Assembly (NCBI GenBank): GCA_003427395.1
Contig: BFEA01000484.1
Span: 662,479-726,478 of the forward strand
Length of the DNA: 64,000 nucleotides
Source: Chara braunii
Taxonomy: Eukaryota; Streptophyta; Charophyceae; Charales; Characeae
Direction: 5' to 3'
Below, piece after piece: positions 54,852 through 64,000 of this stretch. The translations under genes were made by a program, and so were the position numbers. The notes beneath the pieces were generated by a model. It had not been told where the DNA came from. It was given only the letters and a program-made list of their open reading frames with translations, and searched no databases. The first letter of the stretch is position 1. Each line of letters starts with the position of its first letter.

Positions 54852-56220
54852 GAGCTACAGTGTATGTGATCTAAACTAGAACCCACACTGAATCCTACCT
54901 TAGCTTGACACACAACCGATTATGAAACACAACTACTTTCGGTCGGATGGGACAAAACAGTCGGGTGATATAGTTACAACTAATGTCAGGTCCTACAGGA
55001 TATATTACCTCTATTTTTTTAGATTACTCTGTAACAGATTGCGATACAACAAAGATCTAATCTATCTGTAGTTGTCTGTCAGTTGTCAGCAAGTCCGTAA
55101 CAACTAGATAATCAAAACAAAGAATAACATCTCCTGTTGGAGATGTATGCTTGATAGCAGATTGTCTGTTGATTGCCACTGCGAACAGTTACCGGAATCC
55201 CCCCTTCCCCCTGTATCCTTCTTGAGTAATCACTTTATGTCAACATCCCTGAGCATCTGGTTGAGCAGCGTGTCTAAAGGTGTGCAATCCGGTCCCACCC
55301 TTGTGCCTCAAGTCATCATCGAGCAAGGCAGCCACAACACTCTTATTTACCCTCGTACGCCGACGAGCCTTACACCCAGTTGATCTGGCTGATCAGGAGG
55401 ATTATTAAGAGCGCCCCCATCTCTTCAGGAATTATTTAACGTCGCAGTCAGGACGATGATCATAGCCAGATTCAATCCAAGTCCCCAACCAAAAATGTTT
55501 ATAGACGGTCTGGTGAGCGTCTCATAGAGGTTGTCATGCCCGAGTTGACCCCTATTTGCGCAAGCAGCAGAACAAGGACTTGCGGCCCAAGCATGCGTGT
55601 ACTAGTCCCAGCGGGTTGGCATGGTGACCGTGACCCGAGTGCTTCGTCCAGGGCCCTTCAGAGGCTTCGCCCGTCTCCCACCAGCTTGCTGCCCAGGAAG
55701 AATGTCGACTCTGAAGGTTGAGCGCTCGCGACACCTCACATCGAGAGGACTCTCAAGACAGAACTCACTTCCTCACGGTAAGAAGAGATGAAGAGGGTAG
55801 ATAAGGAANNNNNNNNNNNNNNNNNNNNNNNNNNNNNNNNNNNNNNNNNNNNNNNNNNNNNNNNNNNNNNNNNNNNNNNNNNNNNNNNNNNNNNNNNNNN
55901 NNNNNNNNNNNNNNNNNNNNNNNNNNNNNNNNNNNNNNNNNNNNNNNNNNNNNNNNNNNNNNNNNNNNNNNNNNNNNNNNNNNNNNNNNNNNNNNNNNTC
56001 GGCACAACCAACAGCAGAATGCGGTTCCACCTCAGCTCAATATGTCACATCAGCAAGTCTTCATCATCCAGCATACATCCCGTATGTCACCACATAGCTC
56101 CCTGGCGCGCCCACACAACCCTGGGCCGCCTAATGTTCAACGCCAATGCCGTATCACTGCCCCACACCTCATATGAAGCACCAATAGCTATTGCGAAGAA
56201 CTAATGAAGCGCAATATGAA
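54852..56220 (-). other. Gypsy untranslated leader, with a 190-N gap
   Basis: It lies between the PBS and gag, about 1.37 kb long. Ns fill 55,809-55,998. No conserved ORF is seen. A leader this long may hold packaging signals, but none can be recognised by eye. Confidence 0.6.
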
Positions 56221-56235
56221 CCAGCTTTGATACCA
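56221..56235 (-). other. Primer binding site (initiator tRNA-Met)
   Basis: On the minus strand, TGGTATCAAAGCTGG starts 3 bases after the 5' LTR end (CTTGCA). It matches the usual plant PBS TGGTATCAGAGC, complementary to the 3' end of initiator tRNA-Met, apart from one base in the first twelve. Minus-strand DNA synthesis is primed here. Confidence 0.88.
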
Positions 56236-56238
56236 AAT

Positions 56239-57279
56239 TGCAAGGAAAATAAGCAACAGCGAGATGATATTCCCAGATCACACCATCACATTGCAAGTCA
56301 AATAGTCACACCGTGTCCAGATAGCAGCATTGCACCAATAATACACCAATGGAGTTTCGTAGCACTGAAAACCAATGTTTATGGAGAGCACACTCTCTCC
56401 TCTTCAACACAAGTATCCAGTTCCCTTATACTCACACTTGGCGCTCAGCGCCCGGCCTACTTCTACACAGCTACTACAGACTACAAAAAGACAATGCAAC
56501 TGTTGATATCAGCAGCAGCCCGAAGTACTTGAAGATGCCGCCCATGCAGACCATCGTCAATACAAGGTACGTGCCCTCACATCATCATCATCATCATCAT
56601 CATCATCCTTCACCTATCCCCTGACTTCACCCACACCTATCCTCTCTGACACCCGAAAAACCACCCCTGCGCCTCACTCTGTCCAAGCCAAGTCCGCTAT
56701 GGAGGATGGCTATGGCGCTGCCCTCAGCAGCGCCCTGTTCCCCTACACGACCGCACGTGTGTTGCCCCTTGCTCCTCTGCCGGCAGTCAACCTGCGAGCT
56801 TTTGCTCCAGCAGCGCTGCCGCCCAGCCAGCAAGTGACCCAATTAGGCTGCCTGGCCAGAGCTCTTTTCTTTATGGAAAAGAGCTGGCCAGCTCTCGCAG
56901 CCTGGCTGGGCTGGCCTGGGCCCAGCAGCTTCCGGAAGGCCCCAGGATGCTATCTGGATGCGGCAACTACTGGGCTGTTGGGCCTCGTTCGGTTGGGCGC
57001 CCAACTGTCTCTGTATGAGGCTGCGAATCACGTCCAGGGCCTGCATTCTTTGGAAAGGCCCGGTAGGCTGTGGAAATGTCTTCGGTACTTGGCCTGTGTT
57101 CTTTTCAACCAACTGGCGCGTCGCAACTGCCTGGACCCCAAATATGAAATTGATAGTCGAGGGCCTCTTGCAAAAAGTCAGGCCTGCCTTTACTTAGGGC
57201 AGGCACCTCCGCGTTCACTTAGGGCGGGTAAGGCTGCAGACAGGGCCTACTAGGCCTATCGAGGACACTGATCCTCGCA
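56239..57279 (-). repeat. 5' LTR of the Gypsy element
   Basis: 1041 bp. Differences from the 3' LTR are concentrated in the first 400 bp and the last 200 bp. A central block of roughly 430 bp reads as identical. An extra stretch of about 34 bp lies near 57,190-57,225 (a second cacttagggc copy). It would contain the promoter, but no TATA element is clear to me. Confidence 0.92.
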
Positions 57280-57283
57280 ATAG

Positions 57284-57298
57284 GTACAATTCTCTCTT

Positions 57299-57348
<50 letters not shown>

Positions 57349-58480
57349 TCCATCGATAGGATGAGCAAAGGATGGAATGAATCTTCCGTTGAAACGCGGA
57401 AATATACACCCCCACTTTTTGGTTCGCTCACGCCTTTGATCTAAGTACCGTGCGGTGATGCACGGGTTGGAGACTTTGCTATCTCATACACACACACATA
57501 CACACTCCCTCAAACACACTCACACATGCACACACACACACTTACATACACACATACGCACACACACACTCTATCGATAGGATGAGCAAAAACGGAATGA
57601 ATCTTCCGCTGAAACGTGGAAATATACACTATCACTTCTTGATTTGCTCATTCTATCGAATCGAGTAGCGTGTGGCGATGCACGGGGTGGAGACTTAGTT
57701 ATCGACCAAGGTTGGAGACTTATCGTCTCTCTCTCTCTTCCACACTCTCGTAGCGATATCTCCACCGCAACAGGTACGTAGTAACCCAATCTTGTATCGC
57801 TCAACCTTCCCTTCTCTCCTCTTTCTTGCTTCTCCTCTCTCTCTCTCTATCTTTCTCTCTCCCTACATCCTGTTGCACACCATAAAGGTGGAGACCAGAA
57901 TAAGAATCGACCTCTCAATACAAAGTACAAGATAGTGTAGCGGAAGACTTAGATACCAACGATCCGAACGATCGATATCGCAGCGCAGCCCCAATATCAT
58001 CATCGTCACACAGTGTGAAGGGGTCTGGCGTCGTATGCAGGAAGAAAGCGCTAGGCTAGATATGCACAGACGAAGAAGAGGGAAACAGACGAAAGGAGGG
58101 AGAGAGATAGGAATTTCGTCAACACTTAATCTTTGTCACTAAACCCAAATAATCCCTCGTTGCCATGTCTGAGTCCAAAAGTCGAGTTTGGATCCGATGT
58201 CCCCAAGCTCTGTCTCTTTCCCCCTCGTAGATGCAGTGAAGTCAGATATCGAGAGGTGAACTTAGAAAAGGGAGAAGAATAACTCTCTTTTTCTCGCTCA
58301 CACACACATACACACACACACACACACTCTATCGATTGGATGAACAAAAACGGAATGAATCTTCCGCTGAAACGTGGAAATATTCACTCCTAGTTTTTTA
58401 TTTTCTCACCCTGTCGATCCAAGCACAGTGCGCATCGCGGGTTGGAGACTTATCATCCCCCTCCCTCTCTCTTTGCGTAC
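57284..58480. repeat. (CA)n and GAATCTT units, three diverged copies
   Basis: Blocks at about 57,300-57,485, 57,500-57,733 and 58,280-58,470 share: (CA)n, tcgataggatgagcaaa, aYggaatgaatcttccg, aacgtggaaatata, and the end gatgcacggg and ttggagact. Between them, 57,780-58,280 has CT-rich sequence without a gene. The GAATCTT core links them to 16.3 and 29.5-30.6 kb. Confidence 0.7.
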
Positions 58481-58489
58481 CAGGTACTA

Positions 58490-58879
58490 ACCTCTTAAGG
58501 TGGTGTTTTTGATGCAGGTACCTCGAAGACGAAGCTGGAGCTATGGTACCACTGGTAAGTTTCTCTCTCCTTCCTCCCCCTCCTTTTTCATCGGCATACC
58601 GCCGAGATCTCCGGCAATCCGGATACTTTACCGGACCATTCGAATCAGTATGAGCGTCGGCGGTGTGCACAAAGGGTGGGAACAGAATCAGCGCGAGCTG
58701 ATGACTCAAGCTTTAAGTGCGATCCAGGTACGTAGCTCTCCTTCCCTTTCTCTCATCCTTCCTTTCACCTCTCACTCTTTCTCTCTTGTTCACTCTCGTA
58801 CACTTTCATGCGAGTTAGTGAATGCACCTTCCCTTATTATAATGTTAGATTCATCCCTTTATTTCATTCGTTTGCTTGT

Positions 58880-58918
<39 letters not shown>

Positions 58919-59260
58919 TTTTCATCTTTCTTGTTTTCGTCGTCGTTTGCTGATTGTCGGATGCCCTTTGCCTCGTAGTAGTCTCTTTCCCTCGACTCCC
59001 TCTTCCTCTTTTTTCTTCTCCTCCTCTCCTTCTCCTTTTCCTTCTTCTTTTTCTACGTGCTCATCCTGCCCCCGATTAAGGGAGCTCTTTTAGTCGGAAT
59101 ATGCCGTTGCGAGCGCGGATACAAAGACGACACCACAACAGAGTCGCAATAACTCTCCCGTAACCCACTGGGTGATGGTGCCGAAGCTAAGAGTCGGTGA
59201 CGGGCACCTGCGTTTTCACCGCCTGCGACCGTCTGCCCACATGATCAAGTATGCGCTCTC
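58490..59260 (+). other. Possible exon-like segments, unknown gene
   Basis: Three short open stretches end in good splice-donor matches. 58,518-58,554 sits between gatgcag and gtaagt. A frame reading MSVGGVHKGWEQNQRELMTQ ends at gtacgt (58,728). A frame reading MVPKLRVGDGHLRFHRLRP ends at gtatgc (59,249). Pyrimidine-rich DNA follows each. No family is recognised. The same aggtaYgt plus pyrimidine pattern recurs in the LTR-like repeats, so this may be repeat structure. (TTTA)n lies at 58,877-58,921. Confidence 0.25.
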
Positions 59261-59689
59261 CTTCTTCCTCTCCTATTCTTCCTCCTTCTCTCTCTCCTCC
59301 TTCTTCTTCTTCCTCTTTTTCCCACGTTCTATCGTTTTCTCGCTTGATTTTCCGCTTCCTCCGGTCTATTCGCGATATCTCCTCTCTCGCTTTCGATTGC
59401 TTCTTTTCTCTTTTCTCTCCCCTGTTTTTGGTTCGTTGTTCCCCGAGTCGGGTTTCCACGGCGTCACGCTGTAGCCTTTCGTGGCTAGATCGCTCGAGAC
59501 TCCTACTAACTTTCTTGACTTTATCTACTGCGTCCCCTAGGGTGAATTCATCAAGTGAGGCTGCGAGAGATTTCTGACCACGGCCTAAAAAAAAACAACA
59601 ATAAAAGAAAACAAATTTAACTAGTAACAATAAAGGAAAAAGAAAAAGCAAAATAGAGAATCTAACTACTATTTACCCCGTTGTGCCAA

Positions 59690-59892
59690 CTGTCACAACG
59701 GGTTACAACTGTATCTTGCCCCAACTTCGAGGTCATGGGTTCGAATCCTGCCCTTAAGTGGGCGGGCAGAAAAGATAAGCCCCGGCCCCTACAGCTAGCA
59801 AAAGGAGCTAGCCCGGAGGCAGGTCGGACTCGATCCCAGGATCCTCTGCGTATCAGTCTGTGCCTGTACCTACTGGGTTAGCTCCTAGTTCG
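59690..59892. mobile_element. Tail-to-tail tRNA-like units (SINE candidate)
   Basis: The plus strand has an A-box-like stretch at about 59,691-59,706 and a canonical B box GGTTCGAATCC at 59,738-59,748. The minus strand has an A-box-like TAACCCAGTAGGTA at 59,866-59,880 and a B box GGATCGAGTCC at 59,826-59,836. Such boxes are the internal Pol III promoter of tRNAs and SINEs. Neither unit folds into a clean tRNA by eye, so they are tRNA-derived repeats and not tRNA genes. Confidence 0.6.
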
Positions 59893-59999
59893 GTTCTACT
59901 AGGAGTTAATCTGCCCTAAGTAGAGTACAGGGCCCAGTTCGATCAGTACTTAGGGCCTGCAGCCTACCGTAGGGGAAACTCAGGCCACCGTTTAGCCAT

Positions 60000-60570
60000 T
60001 GCGGCCTGCTACAACAGACTAGGCCCCTCTTGCCTAGTTGCCCCGGCCACATGGCCGGGGTTTTTACTAATTTTTACCTATATTCTATCCCGCGGGGAGT
60101 GGTTTCCCGCCTCGCTCTTTTCGACACACTCAACGTCCGCGGACTCGAGTCAAAACAATCACTCTTCCTCAGTTGTCAACCGCCTGAGAAAGACCGTAGC
60201 CGCGTCTCGCGTGACTCTCTTCCGTCTTGACTGACCTTCCGACCTTGTGGTTGGAGGTTTTATTTACTAACCACTTTGCAATCTCTGCGCGCGTCGGAAT
60301 GGCGCGCGCGGTTATTCTAATTTTTAATCCACTAACTCTCGTTGGCTCTGCATGCGTTGCGGTGATGTAGACGAGCATTCGAAATTCTTAACCCCCGACT
60401 CTTGTCCGCGCGTGCCGTGTTTTGGCCCTGGCAGTTACTAAACTTTTATGACCTTAATGGTCGAGGGGTTTACCCCAGTTTCTGTTTTTAGCCGTCTTTG
60501 TTCTAACAGTTGGCGTCGACATTGTGTCGACTGCAATATCATGAGCGGATACCCTTGTAAGGGTATCAGC
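60000..60570. repeat. Hairpin series with conserved linkers
   Basis: Stems: 60,018-60,024 with 60,032-60,038 (ACTAGGC/GCCTAGT); 60,041-60,048 with 60,053-60,060 (CCCCGGCC/GGCCGGGG); 60,092-60,098 with 60,104-60,110; 60,239-60,244 with 60,249-60,254; 60,287-60,293 with 60,303-60,309; 60,450-60,453 with 60,459-60,462; 60,465-60,469 with 60,472-60,476; 60,515-60,520 with 60,526-60,531; 60,548-60,556 with 60,559-60,567. Several are followed by ggttttttactaatttt-like linkers. No ORF. Confidence 0.65.
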
Positions 60571-62502
60571 TCCGATAGTCTTCCCAGACCCCATTAAGCG
60601 ATGCCCCCGTCGCTGGGGAATCTAAATGCAAACAAAGGCCTTCTAACGCAACAAGTTATCAAAATCCGATTTCTTGGATGAAGTTATGGTTTGAAGTCCC
60701 TCACTATCTCCCTTGGTGCGTCCATACGGCCAGGATTTCAACCTGGATCTCTCACATACCAACAATTGCAATGCCAAAAAATTATTACTCCATACGACTC
60801 AAAGTGGGGATACTGGATCTGTACTACAGTTACATAGGTCACCAAGGAAGATAATGATAGCCTCTCCCCTCAACTTTAGACTTTATTAACCAGGATCTCG
60901 TTGGGTGTCCTCTGAGTTAGGGATCATATCTGAACCTAATCATTTGGACGCGGATTTCAACCTAAGTCATCTTACTGTCCCACTCGAAGTCTAATGCAAG
61001 GGGATCGGCGACCTCGGTCTCAACCCACCACAGTCGGTTGATCAGGCCGGATCTGCGGCCCACCGTGTTGTTATTTTAACGGTGGTACTTGTATAGGTTA
61101 CGCAATACATAAAATTATCCTATCATAATATCTAAACCTGACTCTTGATCCCGCCGATATCTACCTGAACCGATTCCCTCATTAGGGAGGGTCTCCCCTC
61201 AGGTTTCAAGTTATAGGCCGTAATCAGAAGGCCCGATGCATGGTTATACTTGGTCAGCAGCCCACCCTGGGAGTTACGTCCCAACGATGCCAATTTTCCA
61301 CCATAGGCTTGGTGACTCTTAGTCCCTCAGACTGACCACCTGAAGTGGATGATCGATGATCTTTTCAAATATGTATAAAAACCAATTTGTCCAAAAAATT
61401 TTCCCCCTCGTCAGTCATTTTTCAAATGGGCGATCGATCCCATTATTCAAAAGAAAATAATGTCATTGATAAAAATGATGTAAACATGATTATATCCGTT
61501 TCTGAACGAGGGGCACCGTCAGAGCCACTTAGGGGTTGTGTCTGCCAGACCTCGATCACAGGCTGGATAGACACACGTCTCGAGGGTCTTTTAACCAAGA
61601 GGAAAGTCAACCAAAAATATCCATAAAAAGTATAAAAAATATTTGTTTGACTCATTGTCTTGTCAGAAGGCAAAAGAAACATCCATTTCATTGATAACAT
61701 ATATCTCCCTGACTCGCAAGGATTTTCAGATGAATCAAAACAAAATTCTTGATTTCCTCACATCCCTTTTTTTAGGGTATTTTTTCGGAAATAGTTACAT
61801 AAGACAAAACATGAAGAGATTGACATTTACAGTAAGGTATTCTCAAGATGTATAAACCAATATATCACTCATAATTTCTTGAACACTTCGGTGTTTTTCT
61901 GAGCATCCTAGTTCAAGATTTTTAATGACACAGTTTGTATGCAAATTCAACATGCATGACCAGATACTGGACAAAATACAAGTGTGAAAGTGAAAATGTA
62001 ATTCCGGTGGTATATCCCATAGACCAATAAAGAAAAACTCATATGTATAAATAACAGAACTATCTGTTTCACTTTCTAAAATACAGAATGTCGATCCAGC
62101 AAGTCTTCTTTTAATGCTAATAGTGAAGAAACAAATAGAGTATCCAACCTATATCTACACACCTTACCTAGAATTGTACTTGAGTAAGCAGTTGACTCAC
62201 TTTAACCCCTTCTCTTACTATTATACAATGTAAAAAAAAAAAAAAAAAAAAAAAAAAAGATATAAGATCTCAACCTCAAAGACTCGTAATGTCTTACTCT
62301 AAATTTCTAAAGTAAGCCCTAGTTGCTCGTACAACTGTACTTTGAATCCCTTCTTACCCTTCTTGATCAGGTTACCTTCTCTGTCAATAAGTCTGTCACT
62401 CCCATCAAGACTGACCAAACCTTTGTCCCTGTCTTCCTGGAAACCAGGACATTCTTCCCTTCTGTGGGCACCTTTCATGCACTACCAACATAATCACTTT
62501 TA
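60571..62502. other. No gene recognised
   Basis: AT-rich to mixed sequence. B-box-like words (minus strand ggttgaaatcc at about 60,727 and 60,954) occur without A boxes. An A28 run is at 62,231-62,258. Short frames of 60-85 residues at 61,387-61,855 show no features. Confidence 0.4.
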
Positions 62503-64000
62503 TTATCCCCTTGTCCTTTTTGTTGCCCACTGAGGGTCAAGAGAAGCTTCCCTAATTTCTCCATCTCCCCCTCCTGAAGTCAATACCTCCAGATATAATC
62601 TCTTTTGTCCTTTTCCATTATTTAACTTGGACAAAGTAAGAGTTTTGTCCCCTTCCTGCACTTCCTTTTCATCTTTCAATCCTTCTTCCCTTCCTGTCAA
62701 TTTCTCTTCTTTTCCTTCAAGTCTCTGGATGTTTTCTGTCTCCTTCTTTGCCTGGATACTCATCTTGGAGTCTTTCATGGCTTTTTCCATCTTCTTCCAC
62801 ATTTTCTCTCACTCTTCACTCTCTTCCTTCCTCTCTTTCCTTTCAGACTCAATTGCCTTATTTTTCTCACTGACTTTTACTTTCAGCCCTTCCACTTCCT
62901 TCTCCAGCTTCTCCCTTTCTGTTTTTATTTCCTAACTCTTAGTATCATGAGCGATTTTTAGGGCTTCCACCTTTAACTCCAGCTTCTTCTGCTCAATTTT
63001 TTCCTTTTTCACTTCGCCCTTCAAATTCTTCACTTCCTTCCCCAACTTAGTCGGTTGTGAATCCCTATTTTCTTCTCTCGCCCTTAGCCTCAGAATTTCT
63101 TTCAGGATTTTAGGGATTTGGTTGGTTACTCCCTGCGTGAGCAGCTCCTCCTTTTCCTTTACCCTGTCATGAAGTTTTTGCATCGAGGATTTCAATTTTT
63201 TTTCCCTTTCTTCCCTTCTCCTTCCTTCTTCCACTTTCCCTTACTTTTCGACCACATCAGCTTCTTCTTCAAGAAACCATTCACAATTCTCTCTGATCAT
63301 CTTATTGAGCTTAATTAGTCTGTCCATATTTGAGGCTAGTTTGGAGCTGGCCACAGCCTCAGACAAAACTATATCTTTCATCCTCACTTTCCAGGGAGCA
63401 TTCATGGGCGGCTCATTTTCCCTTAGGTGAATCACGGCGTGGTTCCTCCACTCCCTGTTCTCGTCCTCCTTTCTCTGCCTTTCTTCCTCAGTTAACCTCC
63501 TCGTCCCATGGTCTTTGAGAGGCTCCATGGAGGATGTTGCTTCTGCTCTCACTAATGGTCCAACCTCCTTCATCTGTCCATTTCTCTTTTCCTTTCTCTT
63601 TTCTTCTCCTTCCTCTTCCTTTTCTTCGGGAGATTTGTCCCGTCCTTCTTCTTTTCTGGCTATACGCCTTTCCTTCCCCTGCACCTCAGGTATTTTCATG
63701 TTACGGACAATTTTTCCCTCTCCCTGTCGAGGGGGTGCCTCATTCCCATTTTTTTGTTGTGCCATTTCCAACCCTTTTTTCCTTCTTCCAATCAACACCC
63801 CTTGCTCATGGAACAACTGCCTCTTCTTCTGCCTCTGTATGCTCAGAGGATAGGTCTTTCTCATCTCAACAAGAAAGTCACCCCAGGTATCTGACCTTTC
63901 TCTGATCTTTCTGACAGTCTCGCGTTCCCTGGGTGTTACCCTGATCGCGGTCTCCTCCAATTTTTCCTCATCATCCTATTTGTTCCTTTCTGCACAGAGA
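62503..64000 (-). pseudogene. Long coiled-coil ORF broken by three in-frame stops
   Basis: A single minus-strand frame runs from beyond the window edge to 62,503, interrupted only by a TAA near 63,238, a TAG near 62,932 and a TGA near 62,813. The protein is rich in Lys, Glu and Arg. It opens with a less charged part (RERSDTWGDFLVEMRKTYPL, NEPPMNAPWKVRMKDIVLSE) and becomes long heptad-like helix (EKEELLTQ, KKLELKVEALK). No catalytic motif is seen. It could be a transposon-borne gag-like protein or a decayed host gene. Retained frame over 1.5 kb shows it was once translated. Confidence 0.55.

Larger units (their letters stand above)
48207..57279 (-). mobile_element. Ty3/Gypsy LTR retrotransposon, structurally complete, coding-dead
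   Basis: Terminal repeats (TG...CA) lie at both ends, with a plant-type initiator-Met primer site beside the right LTR and a purine tract beside the left LTR. The gene order gag, protease, RT, RNase H, integrase defines Ty3/Gypsy. A 4-bp ATAG flanks both ends (5 bp, AATAG, if the final A is excluded). The 9.07 kb include about 190 N and a 96-bp artefactual repeat. Several stops and frameshifts prevent autonomous movement. LTR divergence of a few percent suggests a fairly recent insertion. Confidence 0.93.

Noticed and set aside
60723-60970. Two B-box-like ggttgaaatcc words on the minus strand
   Set aside because: No A box or tRNA-like fold. A single 11-base degenerate match is not enough to call a Pol III unit.

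Overview
This is a eukaryotic, transposon-dominated window with almost no host genes. Three signals point to the green lineage: the 5' coding exon of a plastid-type ribosome-binding factor A (about 14.54-15.27 kb, minus strand), a plant-type U6 snRNA copy, and a Ty3/Gypsy element primed by a plant-style initiator-tRNA-Met site. The look of the LINE and Gypsy proteins and the wealth of simple repeats suggest a streptophyte alga, possibly a Chara-like charophyte. That identification is inference.

Layout. 0-3.3 kb: a GC-rich minisatellite, an 80-bp palindrome and a decayed LINE. 3.5-12.95 kb: repeat debris, then a nearly complete but dead poly(A) LINE (ORF1 with a CCHC knuckle, a remnant of the endonuclease, reverse transcriptase, zf-RVT). 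12.95-13.87 kb: a second LINE 3' end in opposite orientation. 14.26-15.27 kb: the RbfA exon next to a sequencing gap with duplicated flanks. 15.6-18.7 kb: shuffled direct repeats and a U6 retropseudogene with target-site duplication. 18.7-23.5 kb: AT-rich decayed DNA. 23.57-24.03 kb: an Illumina Nextera junction adapter left in the assembly between identical 213-bp copies. 24.0-27.9, 31.3-32.1 and 43.7-46.95 kb: three diverged copies of one long non-coding repeat. 29.4-30.7 kb: alternating purine/pyrimidine arms and palindromic MITE-like units. 33.3-34.95, 39.4-41.95 and 60.0-60.57 kb: further arrays of hairpins. 35.6-39.4 and 47.0-48.2 kb: LTR-like units next to (TAA)n tracts. 48.207-57.279 kb: a Ty3/Gypsy element on the minus strand with LTRs, PBS, gag, PR-RT-RH-IN and polypurine tract, broken by stops and frameshifts. 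57.3-59.3 kb: repeats and possible exon-like pieces. 59.69-59.89 kb: a tail-to-tail tRNA-like SINE. 62.5-64.0 kb: a broken coiled-coil ORF.

The most unusual signal is a set of tandem hairpins that keep a nearly constant loop while their arms change together, best seen at 43.77-44.39 kb, with a paralogous set at 24.07-24.73 kb and unrelated-sequence sets at 41.26-41.88 and 60.0-60.57 kb. Next come a hammerhead-ribozyme core at 38.35-38.39 kb, the U6 retropseudogene, and the assembly artefacts. No cooperating host pathway is visible. The elements interact by nesting, duplicating and mobilising other RNAs.
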